Part shown: positions 1 to 9,065 of the stretch, piece by piece
Layout: each line of letters starts with the position of its first letter
Numbering within the stretch: position 1 is the first letter of the stretch
From: Paenimyroides tangerinum
GTDB taxonomy: Bacteria > Bacteroidota > Bacteroidia > Flavobacteriales > Flavobacteriaceae
DNA: 64,000 bases
Assembly: GCF_003865405.1 (NCBI RefSeq)
Contig: NZ_RQVQ01000014.1
Location: forward strand, 1-64,000
Reading direction: 5' to 3'
Program-made: the position numbers and the translations under genes
Notes under the pieces: generated by a model
What the model saw: the letters and a program-made list of their open reading frames with translations, nothing else
What the model was told of the DNA's origin: nothing
Database searches by the model: none

Positions 1-2270
1 CAAAACAAGTTGTTGGATGCGCAGTATTTTGAACACGAGCCCAAATCGTTTGAGGATTTGTTGAATTCATATAAGCTTGTGGATTTGCAATCCAATTAGT
101 ACCAACGTTAGCTAACACTAATGATGTAAAATAACGAACTTCATAATTACCTGCAATCGTCTGAGCTGCAAGAATCAATGGCGTTTGCTGAGTTAAATCA
201 ATTGGCGTTATACCATCAAATAAATCATTTTGAACGTCACATGTAATTATATTTGGTAAAGTTACAGGCATCTTAGGTGAAACTAATATTCGGAAATTAA
301 TTTTGTAAACAGAGAAACATCCAGTAATTTTATTAGTTGCTCTAACCCAAACCGATGAATTATTAGGTTCTAAATTATTATAAGCTTCTGGATTTAAAAT
401 AGGTAACACGTTATTTTGAGCATTAGCTTGTGTTTCGAAATATTTTAAATCATGATCTGGGCCACCATTTAAAAGTTGCGCATTGAAACTTGATAAATTA
501 ACAGTTCCAAAACTAGTATCTGTATCACTACAAATATCAAATGGAGTAACTGGTACATTTAATACTGGTACAGGTGATACACGAATATCCATTGTTGTTG
601 TTGTAAAACAACCAGTACTTAATCTTTGAACACGAACAAAAAGTGTTTGTACATTTTGAACTACATTCTGATAAGGTGAAGCTAATGGATTTGATCCTGA
701 ATTAGCATCAGCTAAAGTATAATGGAAAGTTACTTGTAAACCAGTTTGTGTTCCAGTAATTAATGGAATTTTACTAGCAATATCAAATACTTGGAATCCA
801 TCGAAATTATCGTCACATGAAGAATATGTAGCAATTGGATTTACAATTACAGGCGTTGGATTTGTTACTAAAAACAATCTTACAACTTTTGAACATCCTC
901 CACCAATTGATTCTACTCTAACAAAAACGGAATTAGATGTTAAATTAGAATAACTCGACGGATTCGATATTTCATTAATTCCTGACAGAGCATTTTCTTC
1001 ATTTATATGAAACGTTACGATATAATCTAAAGGATCTAATCCGTTTAATACTTCTGATACTTTAGATGTTAAATCAAAATCTGCAACACCATCGTTATTT
1101 GAATCACAAGTTGTCAATGGAGTTGAAATTGTAATATTTGGAGTTGGTTTTATAATCAAATCAATTGGCATTGTTGCATAACAATTTGAATTTACACGCG
1201 AAACCCTAACATAAATAGTTTGAATATTTGGAACAATATTTTCATATGCACCAATGTTTTGAATTCTATTTGCATTATTATTTGCATCACCTATTGTTTC
1301 ATGATACGAAATTATCAAACCAGCAGGAACAGGATTTCCAGTAATAGCAGTTGTAGTTGGAATAAGATTGAAAATACCGTAACCATCATTATTAGAATCA
1401 CAAATTTCCAACGGAGCTATATTACTTAAAACCGGAACTTCAACAATTAATAAAGCTTGAGTAAGAATAATGTAACATCCCGTTTTTGAATTAATAACTC
1501 TAATATAAATATCACCTTGAGCTCCAGTATATAATAAAGGTAAACTAGCAGCGGCATTACCAATTTCAGCTTCAGCATAAGTTCTATAATACTCTAATGC
1601 TATGTTCGATTGATTACCAATAATATCTACTTCATTTACACTAAGGTCAAATGTTGCAAAACCTAAACCATTTACTTCACAAGAACTTAGAGCCTGTGGT
1701 GTGTTAACAACTGGCAAATCATATAAATGTAAACTAAACGATTCTATTCCATAGATTTCAATATCATTATCATCTTGAACCCTAACCCAAATCGTTTCTC
1801 CATTTGTAGCTGTATAATTTGAAATGATATTATTGTCTATTGGATTTGTCTGTAACAAAGCATCGTCTTCCGAATTATAAAAAGTTACGGTATAACCAAT
1901 TATCCCATGATAAACCAGATCCTTATAAGGAATAAAATCAAATGAATTTGGTTGAGATCCGACACAAATAGACAAATCAGGTAAATGTTCTAATTGTAAA
2001 ACACAGTTATCTAATACAATTGTAAATGACTCAACTCTTGAACATGGCAAAGTTAATCCAGTAATACGAACCCAAATAGTAACAGGTAGAGTAATATCAT
2101 TATCTAACTCAAAGATTGGAGAAATAGAATTCATATTATTTAAAGCATCTTCTTCAGATAAAAAATAACTAAAAATAACAGGCTCACTAGTTACCCCTAT
2201 TTCAGAATCTCTTAAATCAAAAAAAGTAACATCTCCTTTGTTAGGACAAGAATTAAGATTTTGAGGTAAA
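1..2270 (-). repeat. Eight degenerate ~95-residue protein modules
   Basis: Inside the large surface-protein gene, module-start cysteines fall near residues 375, 467, 563, 657, 754, 850, 946 and 1044, a period of about 95 residues. Each module carries a short D/N-rich stretch after the cysteine, FDL about ten residues on, and an I/V-W/Y-V-R-V strand near its end followed by C-F/Y. The modules are divergent at DNA level, so they are old duplications. The last one is cut by the window edge. Confidence 0.8.
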
Positions 2271-3370
2271 TTTGTAATCTCTAATTCATTAAAAATCTCA
2301 ATCCTTACAGGTTCAGGATTTTGTTCACAAGATCCAAAAACTGCAGTAATAAGAACACCATATAAACCAGACTCTGTAACAGTATAAGTAGGATCTGTCG
2401 CACCAGGAATCAATTCACCATCTTTAGTCCATTGAAACAAATATTGTTCGGGATTTAAACCAGTCGATAACTCGTATTCTTCAGCAGAACACATTGCTGA
2501 TCCATCTTCTATCAATCTATTTTCACCCAAATTTGGCTGACCAATATCAAAACTACCTCCTTCAATAAAAACTGCAGAATCCAACATACTATCATTCCTA
2601 TCAGCAATAACTAACTTTATGTGATATTGAACACCTGGAGTAACATCAGAAGCCGCAACCATTTTAACTGTTTGTCCATTGTAATTTATCGCACCAACAG
2701 GATCACCAACATTATATGAACCAAAATATTCAGGATTCATGGATGGACAATCGTCTTCACTTTGACCGCCTATATTAAATTGCGAATCACGAATAGTAAT
2801 AACTGATATAGGATCATTTGTATTTGGTACTAATGCCAAATTTGTAATTTCTCCTGTAACTGTATTTGTCAAAAAAAATGCAAAGGCATCCGAAAAATCA
2901 CATTGATAGAATCCATATTCACGAGAAGCAAATAAAAAATTAAAACTCATGTGATCTGTAAAAGGAGTAAAATCAAATTCTATAATTGAAGCATCTCTAT
3001 AACCAAGCAAACCTGGATCAATATCCAAGGCTGTCATATAATCAAACAATTGTTGATCTCCTGGCCAACCTCCTGACAAAGTAGGAGACCCTTGAGGTCC
3101 TGGAGCATCAATAGCTGCACTTGTGCTCAAAATGATACCGTTTGTCATTGGAAAATTAGGATTTGTGTTTTGAAAATATCCAATTCCATTAACAGACCCG
3201 TGATTACTTCCTGTATTTGAAGTTATATTAGTAATAATAGCACAAGGCGTATTTATCAAAACTTCAGTGACTAGTTGATCCACTGTATATTGCGTTGTAC
3301 TAACTGCAATTGGCTGAGAAATCCCCCAAAAACAGGAAAAGAGCAAACAAAACAAAAAGTACTTTTTCAT
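1..3370 (-). CDS. Large secreted choice-of-anchor-L repeat protein (3' end outside window)
   Basis: The reading frame opens at an ATG at 3370 and stays in frame to the left edge, giving about 1123 residues without a stop. A lipid-free signal peptide (MKKYFLFCLLFSCFWGISQ) comes first. Residues about 20-260 resemble the choice-of-anchor-L domain (FNFLFASREYGF, then DFSDAFAFFLTN). Residues about 290-345 look like an Ig-like domain. At least eight modules of roughly 95 residues follow, each with a start like CDSNNDGxxxFDL and an end like QTIWVRVxN...GCF. In this family such proteins normally end in a type IX secretion (type B) sorting domain, which would lie outside the window. The protein is inferred to be exported to the cell surface; its partner or substrate is unknown. 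Confidence 0.85.
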   Translation of the reverse strand, partial: MKKYFLFCLLFSCFWGISQPIAVSTTQYTVDQLVTEVLINTPCAIITNITSNTGSNHGSVNGIGYFQNTNPNFPMTNGIILSTSAAIDAPGPQGSPTLSGGWPGDQQLFDYMTALDIDPGLLGYRDASIIEFDFTPFTDHMSFNFLFASREYGFYQCDFSDAFAFFLTNTVTGEITNLALVPNTNDPISVITIRDSQFNIGGQSEDDCPSMNPEYFGSYNVGDPVGAINYNGQTVKMVAASDVTPGVQYHIKLVIADRNDSMLDSAVFIEGGSFDIGQPNLGENRLIEDGSAMCSAEEYELSTGLNPEQYLFQWTKDGELIPGATDPTYTVTESGLYGVLITAVFGSCEQNPEPVRIEIFNELEITNLPQNLNSCPNKGDVTFFDLRDSEIGVTSEPVIFSYFLSEEDALNNMNSISPIFELDNDITLPVTIWVRITGLTLPCSRVESFTIVLDNCVLQLEHLPDLSICVGSQPNSFDFIPYKDLVYHGIIGYTVTFYNSEDDALLQTNPIDNNIISNYTATNGETIWVRVQDDNDIEIYGIESFSLHLYDLPVVNTPQALSSCEVNGLGFATFDLSVNEVDIIGNQSNIALEYYRTYAEAEIGNAAASLPLLYTGAQGDIYIRVINSKTGCYIILTQALLIVEVPVLSNIAPLEICDSNNDGYGIFNLIPTTTAITGNPVPAGLIISYHETIGDANNNANRIQNIGAYENIVPNIQTIYVRVSRVNSNCYATMPIDLIIKPTPNITISTPLTTCDSNNDGVADFDLTSKVSEVLNGLDPLDYIVTFHINEENALSGINEISNPSSYSNLTSNSVFVRVESIGGGCSKVVRLFLVTNPTPVIVNPIATYSSCDDNFDGFQVFDIASKIPLITGTQTGLQVTFHYTLADANSGSNPLASPYQNVVQNVQTLFVRVQRLSTGCFTTTTMDIRVSPVPVLNVPVTPFDICSDTDTSFGTVNLSSFNAQLLNGGPDHDLKYFETQANAQNNVLPILNPEAYNNLEPNNSSVWVRATNKITGCFSVYKINFRILVSPKMPVTLPNIITCDVQNDLFDGITPIDLTQQTPLILAAQTIAGNYEVRYFTSLVLANVGTNWIANPQAYMNSTNPQTIWARVQNTAHPTTCF

Positions 3371-3471
3371 AAATTTATATTAGTAAGTTGATTTAAGATA
3401 AATTTAATTTAAACAAATGTTAATTTTTCGTTTAAATTCCAAATATAAATAATCAATCCATATTTCTTTGT

Positions 3472-3479
3472 TAATTTTG
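3472..3479 (+). promoter_or_regulatory. Candidate -7 element (TAATTTTG) for the NifU-family gene
   Basis: TAATTTTG matches the Bacteroidota -7 consensus TAnnTTTG and lies 16 bases before the ATG at 3496. No clear TTTG -33 element stands about 19 bases upstream, so this is a half-supported promoter. Confidence 0.45.
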
Positions 3480-3495
3480 TAAAAAATCTTAAAAA

Positions 3496-4398
3496 ATGTT
3501 TAAAGTCAATATAAAAGAAACGCAAAACCCTGCCATTCTGAAGTTTGAATTCCCAGATTTCTTAAGCTACGGCTCAAATTTCGAGTATAAAAACATCGAT
3601 GAAACAGAAAATTCGCCCTTAGCAAAAAAACTTTTTTATTTACCTTTTGTTAAAACGGTTTACATTTCAGGTAATTTTATTGCCATTGAGCGTTTTTCAA
3701 TCGTAGAATGGGCAGATGTTCAAGATGCTGTTGCTGAAGAAATTGAAAAATTTGTAATTGACGGTGGGAAAGTTTTAATTGAAAAAGACAATTCTCAAAA
3801 CAAAAAAATTCCAGTAACGGTTTACGGAGAAACAACTCCAAACCCAGCAGTTCTAAAATTTGTTGCCAATAAAAAACTTACTCAGACTGCAATTGAGTTT
3901 AAAAACATCGACCAAACAGAAGTTTCTCCTTTAGCAAAAGAATTATTTAAATTTCCTTATGTAAAAGAAGTGTTTATTGATGAAAACTACGTGTCAATTT
4001 CTAAATACGATTCGTACGACTGGAACGACATCACAATTGAAGTTCGCAGTTTTATCAAAAATTTCATTGAAAACGGTGGAACAGTTATCGAGGAAGATTT
4101 AATCGTTAAAACCGAAGTACACGAAAAAGCGCAAGAAGAATATTTCGATAAATTGGATGTTACATCACAACAAATCATTAATATTCTAGAAGAATACGTT
4201 AAACCAGCTGTTGCTGCAGATGGTGGAAACATTTCTTTCAATAGTTATGATGACGCAACGAAACTTGTTTCGGTAACTTTACAAGGTGCTTGTAGCGGAT
4301 GTCCTTCTTCTACTTTCACACTTAAAAACGGAATTGAAAACATGTTACGTCAAATGCTTAACGATAACGACATCATCGTAGAAGCTAACAACGGATAA
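3496..4398 (+). CDS. NifU-family Fe-S cluster carrier with duplicated Nfu_N domain
   Basis: This 300-residue protein is a cytoplasmic Fe-S scaffold or carrier. Two copies of the Nfu N-terminal domain are visible, at about residues 5-92 and 105-200; both contain the pattern NPAxLKF and later NIDxTExSPLAKxLF. The C-terminal NifU domain (about 220-298) holds the cluster-binding C266-S-G-C269 in GACSGCPSST. Family members hand assembled clusters to apo-proteins. The gene stands alone, with its own terminator just downstream; no suf or isc genes are nearby. Confidence 0.92.
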   Translation: MFKVNIKETQNPAILKFEFPDFLSYGSNFEYKNIDETENSPLAKKLFYLPFVKTVYISGNFIAIERFSIVEWADVQDAVAEEIEKFVIDGGKVLIEKDNSQNKKIPVTVYGETTPNPAVLKFVANKKLTQTAIEFKNIDQTEVSPLAKELFKFPYVKEVFIDENYVSISKYDSYDWNDITIEVRSFIKNFIENGGTVIEEDLIVKTEVHEKAQEEYFDKLDVTSQQIINILEEYVKPAVAADGGNISFNSYDDATKLVSVTLQGACSGCPSSTFTLKNGIENMLRQMLNDNDIIVEANNG

Positions 4399-4404
4399 AA
4401 AATT

Positions 4405-4438
4405 AAAACGTTCACCTTAAAAAGTGAACGTTTTTTTT
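4405..4438 (+). terminator. Rho-independent terminator after the NifU-family gene
   Basis: Inverted repeat AAAACGTTCAC / GTGAACGTTTT (4405-4415 and 4424-4434) with an 8-base loop, running into a T-run to 4438, starts six bases after the stop codon. Confidence 0.85.
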
Positions 4439-4482
4439 ATACCATTCGAAAGTGTATTTTTACATATTAAACTATTCAACAA

Positions 4483-6501
4483 ATGAATCAGCTAAAAAAC
4501 GCCCATTCACCCTATTTACTTCAGCATGCCGAAAATCCAGTGCATTGGAAATTTTGGAATAACAAAACATTAGAAAACGCCTTAAAAGAAAATAAGTTAC
4601 TCCTTATAAGTATAGGTTATTCTGCTTGCCACTGGTGCCATGTAATGGAACATGAATGCTTTGAGGATTTTGAAGTTGCAGAAGTCATGAATACGGATTT
4701 TATTTCAATTAAGATTGATCGTGAAGAACAACCCGAAGTCGATGCAATTTACATGAAGGCTTTACAATTGATGACTAAACAAGGTGGTTGGCCGTTAAAC
4801 ATTGTAGCACTTCCTAACGGAAAACCAGTTTGGGGAGCCACTTATGTAAACAAAAATGAATGGATAAATGTATTGTCGCAATTAGCAGATTTATATAAGA
4901 ATGACCCTGAAAAAATGATTGATTATGCCGATAAACTTTTAAACGGAATAGAAATCATGAGTGATACAAATGAACTTCCTAAAAGCAAAACTTCGTTTGA
5001 TTTAGATGAATTAGTCAACAAATGGAAAAGAAGTTTTGATTTGGAATTTGGTGGATATTCACGTGCACCTAAATTTATGATGCCAACAAATTTAGATTTT
5101 CTTCAAACTTTTGGATTTCTAAAAAAAGACAATGCTATTTTAGATTATGTAGATTTAACCTTAACAAGAATGGCTTGGGGCGGATTATTTGATACAGTTC
5201 ATGGTGGATTTAGCAGATATTCAGTTGATGTAAAATGGCACATTCCGCATTTCGAAAAAATGTTATATGACAATGCTTTGCTGCTAAAAACGTATTCAGA
5301 TGCATACAAAAGAACCAACAAACCTTTATATAAAGAAGTTATTACAAAAACAATTCAGTTTTTGAATAATGAATTTTATAACGCTCAAGGCGGATTTTAC
5401 TCAGCTTTTGATGCCGATTCGTTAACAAAAGAAAACAAATTGGTTGAAGGTGCTTTTTACAGTTGGAGAATTGAAGAGTTAAAAAACATAATTTCTGATG
5501 ATTTTGATTTGTTTAGTAAAGTTTTCAATATTAATTCTTTTGGCTTTTGGGAAGAAGATTTATATGTTTTAATTCAAAATGAAGAACTTGAACTAATCGC
5601 AAAAGAAGCGAATATTCCGTTAGAGGAATTAGTTGAGAAAAAACGTATTTGGGAAATACAATTAAAACAAATTCGAGATAAAAGACAAAAACCAAGACTT
5701 GATGACAAGATTATCACTTCATGGAATGCTATGTTATTATCTGGATTAGTTCATGCAAATAGTATTTTAAACGATATCGCCTTAGAAAATACGATTACTT
5801 CCTTAGAAACATTTATATCAAATCAATTAACAAAAGAAGATTATCATTTAGGCCACGTTTACAAAAACAATCAACTTTATATAGATGGATTATTTGAAGA
5901 TTATGCATTTGTAATTCAAGCTTATATTGATTTGTATTCTTCAACTTTTGATGAATCCTATTTACAAAAAGCGAAAAATTATACACACGTAGCTTTTGAT
6001 TTATTCTATGATGTAGAAAAACAATTTTTCTGTTCACATAAAAATGACCCAAATTTAATTATCAAACATTTTGAAATAGAAGACAATGTTGTTCCTGCTT
6101 CAAATTCAGTAATGGCAAATAATTTAATTGTTTTAGGATTACTTTTTGAAAATTCTTATTTTACAGAAACAGCAAAAAAGATGACTAATCATATCTTGGA
6201 AACTATTGATTATGCTTCAGCGTTTTCTCATTGGTTGTTAGCTTTTTTGAAAACAGAAAAATCTTTCACTGAAATTACAATTATTGGAGATAAAGCAAAT
6301 GAATACAATAATGAAATAAATAATTTCTTTATACCAAATAGTATTATTTCTGGAAGTAAGTGCAAATCGAATGTGCCATTTTTAAAAGATTATTCATTCA
6401 ATCAAACTACAGATATTTACATTTGTACAAACAAAAATTGTTTAAAACCAATAAACTCAATTGAAGAATTTTCGATTTATTACGAAAACATTAACAATTA
6501 A
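4483..6501 (+). CDS. DUF255 thioredoxin-fold protein (YyaL / spermatogenesis-associated 20 family)
   Basis: The 672-residue protein begins with the typical NAHSPYLLQHAENPVHW and carries the thioredoxin-like motif C49-H-W-C52-H, followed by IDREEQPEVDAIYM and GGWPLN, the signature of the DUF255/YyaL family. The rest (about 190-640) looks like the (alpha/alpha)6 barrel fold shared with N-acylglucosamine epimerase-like proteins (HFEKMLYDNALL, KIITSWNAMLLSGL). Length matches the family. The biochemical role is not established; a redox or carbohydrate-related activity has been suggested for the family. The gene appears monocistronic. Confidence 0.9.
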   Translation: MNQLKNAHSPYLLQHAENPVHWKFWNNKTLENALKENKLLLISIGYSACHWCHVMEHECFEDFEVAEVMNTDFISIKIDREEQPEVDAIYMKALQLMTKQGGWPLNIVALPNGKPVWGATYVNKNEWINVLSQLADLYKNDPEKMIDYADKLLNGIEIMSDTNELPKSKTSFDLDELVNKWKRSFDLEFGGYSRAPKFMMPTNLDFLQTFGFLKKDNAILDYVDLTLTRMAWGGLFDTVHGGFSRYSVDVKWHIPHFEKMLYDNALLLKTYSDAYKRTNKPLYKEVITKTIQFLNNEFYNAQGGFYSAFDADSLTKENKLVEGAFYSWRIEELKNIISDDFDLFSKVFNINSFGFWEEDLYVLIQNEELELIAKEANIPLEELVEKKRIWEIQLKQIRDKRQKPRLDDKIITSWNAMLLSGLVHANSILNDIALENTITSLETFISNQLTKEDYHLGHVYKNNQLYIDGLFEDYAFVIQAYIDLYSSTFDESYLQKAKNYTHVAFDLFYDVEKQFFCSHKNDPNLIIKHFEIEDNVVPASNSVMANNLIVLGLLFENSYFTETAKKMTNHILETIDYASAFSHWLLAFLKTEKSFTEITIIGDKANEYNNEINNFFIPNSIISGSKCKSNVPFLKDYSFNQTTDIYICTNKNCLKPINSIEEFSIYYENINN

Positions 6502-6565
6502 CTATTTTTAAATCAAACAATTATTAACTAATTTAGCGTTTCGTTTTATAAAACCAATCAATATT

Positions 6566-7243
6566 ATGAAAAAAATAAAAATCGCACTTAGTGCAATCGC
6601 ATTATTTACATTCTCAAATACTTTTGCTCAAATAAATGCACAAGGAGTTACAGGAACAGGTGTTTTAACTTTTTACAAAAACAACTCGAACGAAAAACCA
6701 GCAGTGGTAGGTTCTGAATATATAATTGAAGAATTTAAACCTGCAAGAGTTAATGGAGGAACTCAACCTTTTCAAATTCGTTTCAATGCACATACAAATG
6801 TGATGGAATATAAAAAAGATAATGAAGAATTAATTCTTATCAAAAAAAACAACACATTAATTGAATTTACAGATGGCAAAAGCTATGAATTAATTTCTTA
6901 TAACGATAAAAAAGGAAAAGGTACTGAAGCATATTTAGCAGCAATTAAAAAAACAGAAAATGTAAGCATCTACAAGTTAGAAAAAATAAACTTTGTAGAA
7001 GCAAGAGCCGCTTCAAACACATACGATACTGCAACCCTAGCTCAATACAAAAAAGCTTCGGATACATTCTTTCTAAAAATTGGTGATGTGGTTTCTGAGT
7101 TACCAACAAAACAAAAAGAATACATTAAATTATTCCCAGGAAAAGAAGCTCAAATTAAAGAGTATTTTAAATCAAATAAAATCAATTTTAAAGACGATGC
7201 AGACTTAATTAAATTTGCTACTTTTTTAAATTCAATTGCATAA
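6566..7243 (+). CDS. Exported protein of unknown function
   Basis: A 225-residue product with a clear signal peptide (about 21 residues ending SNTFA, cleaved before QINAQ). No domain is recognised. The mature part is lysine-rich and alternates short beta-like segments (ITGTGVLTFYKN-type) with a helical C-terminus that contains ELPTKQKEYIKLFP and ends on a phenylalanine- and aspartate-rich stretch. It lies 64 bases after the DUF255 gene on the same strand, with no obvious terminator between, so the two may be cotranscribed. It is probably periplasmic. Confidence 0.7.
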   Translation: MKKIKIALSAIALFTFSNTFAQINAQGVTGTGVLTFYKNNSNEKPAVVGSEYIIEEFKPARVNGGTQPFQIRFNAHTNVMEYKKDNEELILIKKNNTLIEFTDGKSYELISYNDKKGKGTEAYLAAIKKTENVSIYKLEKINFVEARAASNTYDTATLAQYKKASDTFFLKIGDVVSELPTKQKEYIKLFPGKEAQIKEYFKSNKINFKDDADLIKFATFLNSIA

Positions 7244-7245
7244 AT

Positions 7246-7275
7246 AAAAAAATCTTCCGCTTGGAAGATTTTTTT
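7246..7275. terminator. Bidirectional terminator between convergent genes
   Basis: AAAAAATCTTCC / GGAAGATTTTTTT with loop GCTT lies just after the stop of the exported-protein gene and touches the stop codon of the convergent monooxygenase gene. It has T-runs in both directions. Confidence 0.85.
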
Positions 7276-8269
7276 ATACATTTAATTCAGACAAAATTTC
7301 AGAAAAATAGGTCATCGAAATTTTTCGAGCTTCTAAATCATAAACTGGACAACTCATCATAATTTCATCACACGGAATTTTGTTTAAGAAATTAGACAAT
7401 TCTCGTTTTACAATTTCTTTAGTTCCAATAAAAGAACAGGTCAACATTTGACGCACCATCGCTTCTTCGTTTACATTCCATATTCCGTCCATCGAATCAA
7501 TTGGTGCTTGCATTTTTCTTCGTTCATTGCGAATTACTCCTAAAAACATCATATAAAAAGAAGTTGCTAAACGTTGCGCTTCTTGAAGTGAATCAGCAAT
7601 TATAACATTTACACAAGCTAATGTATATGGAGCTTGAAGAACATCATTAATTTGAAAATTATTCTTATAAAAATCAAAAGCATTTTTTATCTGAGCTGGT
7701 GCAAAATGACTAGCAAATGCATAAGGTAAACCATAGGACGCTGCCAAAACTGAACTTTCAGTACTTGAACCTAAAATCCAAATGGGAACATCAACTCCTT
7801 CTCCAGGAATTGCTCTAACTTTTGAATTCTTATTTTCTGATGAAAGAAATTGCTGCAACAACGAAACGTTCTTCGGGAAATTCTGAGCATTTTCATAAAA
7901 ATCAGGTCGAATATACGAAGCAGTCAAATGGTCTGTTCCTGGCGCACGTCCTAAACCTAAATCAATTCGATTAGGATATAAAGTTGCTAATGTTCCAAAC
8001 TGTTCGGCAACTACTAATGGAGAATGATTTGGCAACATCAAACCACCTGAGCCAACGCGAATTTTACGGGTATTTCCTGCTACAAAACCAATTAAAATAG
8101 AAGTCGCTGAACTCGCGACTCCATCCATATTGTGATGTTCTGCCAACCAAAAACGCTCAAAACCTAAAAGCTCTGCGTGTTTTGCGGATTCTAATGTTTT
8201 ATCAAAAGTTTCTGCAATTGTTGCGTCTTCGGTTACATATGCTAAATCTAAAAAAGAATATTTAATCAT
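7274..8269 (-). CDS. LLM-class flavin-dependent monooxygenase (luciferase-like, MsnO8-type)
   Basis: The 331-residue product matches bacterial luciferase-like TIM-barrel monooxygenases. Visible family segments are the AELLGFERFWLAEHHNMDG block near residues 33-51, VGSGGLMLPNHSPLVVAEQF near 72-91, and RIDLGLGRAPGTD near 101-113. Such enzymes use reduced FMN or F420; in this subgroup the substrate is usually unknown, with FMNH2 the likely cofactor. The gene stands alone and converges with the exported-protein gene. No flavin reductase is adjacent. Confidence 0.9.
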   Translation of the reverse strand: MIKYSFLDLAYVTEDATIAETFDKTLESAKHAELLGFERFWLAEHHNMDGVASSATSILIGFVAGNTRKIRVGSGGLMLPNHSPLVVAEQFGTLATLYPNRIDLGLGRAPGTDHLTASYIRPDFYENAQNFPKNVSLLQQFLSSENKNSKVRAIPGEGVDVPIWILGSSTESSVLAASYGLPYAFASHFAPAQIKNAFDFYKNNFQINDVLQAPYTLACVNVIIADSLQEAQRLATSFYMMFLGVIRNERRKMQAPIDSMDGIWNVNEEAMVRQMLTCSFIGTKEIVKRELSNFLNKIPCDEIMMSCPVYDLEARKISMTYFSEILSELNV

Positions 8270-8356
8270 CTCAAAATTTTTAATAAAATTAAAGTTTATA
8301 AAATAATTATTCCAAAATGTTTTCTTAAAAAAATTTCTAAGTAAAACTAATTTCTA

Positions 8357-8387
8357 TTGTAAATAAGACTGATTTTGGTTACTTTTA
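8357..8387 (+). promoter_or_regulatory. Promoter of the marC-like gene
   Basis: TTG at 8357-8359, a 20-base spacer and TACTTTTA at 8380-8387 approximate the Bacteroidota promoter. Its position puts the transcription start downstream of the possible TTG start codon at 8375, so translation more likely begins at the ATG at 8408. Confidence 0.55.
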
Positions 8388-8407
8388 ATGAAACTCAAAA
8401 TACAAAT

Positions 8408-9028
8408 ATGGATTTATTTTTACTCACATTTGCAGCACTTTTTTCGGTAATAAATCCATTAGGAAGTGTTCCCATTTTTTTAGGATTAACTCAAGATGAT
8501 TCGAAAGAATCAAAAAACAAAACAGCATTATGGGCAGCTATAAATGTTTGTATTATTTTAATAATTTCGTTCTTTATTGGAGAATATGTACTAAAATTTT
8601 TCGGCATTAGCATTGATGTTTTAAGGATTGCTGGAGGTATTATTATTTGTACTTCTGGATTTGGATTACTTTCTGGAACTTTTAGTAAAAAACGAGGCGT
8701 TAGCAAAAAAGTAACAGACGATGCACAACACAGAAGTGATATTGCCTTAACTCCACTTGCAATTCCGATGATGGCAGGACCAGGTTCAATGTCATTACTA
8801 ATTGCGATGTATCAAGATTACCCAGAATACTCAGACAAAGCAATTATTGTTGGAGCTATTTTAATTCTATCTTTAAGCGTATTTTTGATTTTAAGAAGTG
8901 CGAATTATTTATCTAAACTTTTAGGAGCTTCAGGTATCGTAGCTATTTCAAGAATCATTGGTTTTTTAGTTTTAGCTATCGGAGTTCAGTACATCGTAAA
9001 TTCACTAGTAGCTATTTTCAAAATATAA
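8408..9028 (+). CDS. MarC-family integral membrane protein
   Basis: From the ATG at 8408 the product has 206 residues, typical for MarC. It has six hydrophobic segments, with the family's FAALFSVINPLGSVPIFLGLT at the N-terminus and DIALTPLAIPMMAGPGSMSLL in the middle. Function of the family is unsettled; an early link to multiple antibiotic resistance in Escherichia coli was not upheld, and some relatives behave like amino-acid or metabolite exporters. A frame extension to a TTG at 8375 is rejected because a promoter overlaps it. The gene is monocistronic and ends at a perfect palindromic terminator. Confidence 0.9.
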   Translation: MDLFLLTFAALFSVINPLGSVPIFLGLTQDDSKESKNKTALWAAINVCIILIISFFIGEYVLKFFGISIDVLRIAGGIIICTSGFGLLSGTFSKKRGVSKKVTDDAQHRSDIALTPLAIPMMAGPGSMSLLIAMYQDYPEYSDKAIIVGAILILSLSVFLILRSANYLSKLLGASGIVAISRIIGFLVLAIGVQYIVNSLVAIFKI

Positions 9029-9058
9029 AAAAAGGTTTCTGAATTCAGAAACCTTTTT
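9029..9058. terminator. Perfect 30-bp palindromic bidirectional terminator
   Basis: AAAAAGGTTTCTGAA is followed directly by its exact complement TTCAGAAACCTTTTT. It sits between the stops of marC-like (9028) and ctlX (9066) and can end transcription from both sides. Confidence 0.9.
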
Positions 9059-9065
9059 AGTTATA

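Noticed and set aside
1220-1429. Short plus-strand open frame inside the left-edge surface-protein gene
   Set aside because: It lies opposite a continuous repeat-protein frame whose modules align with each other; its composition (Ile, Asn, Cys, Thr) is that of an antisense reading.
1-2270. Periodic repeats considered as a CRISPR array
   Set aside because: The period is about 285 bases, the repeats are protein-level and coding, and no short identical repeats with spacers are present.
8375-8407. N-terminal extension of the marC-like gene from a TTG
   Set aside because: A promoter-like -7 box overlaps it and the added residues do not belong to the family.
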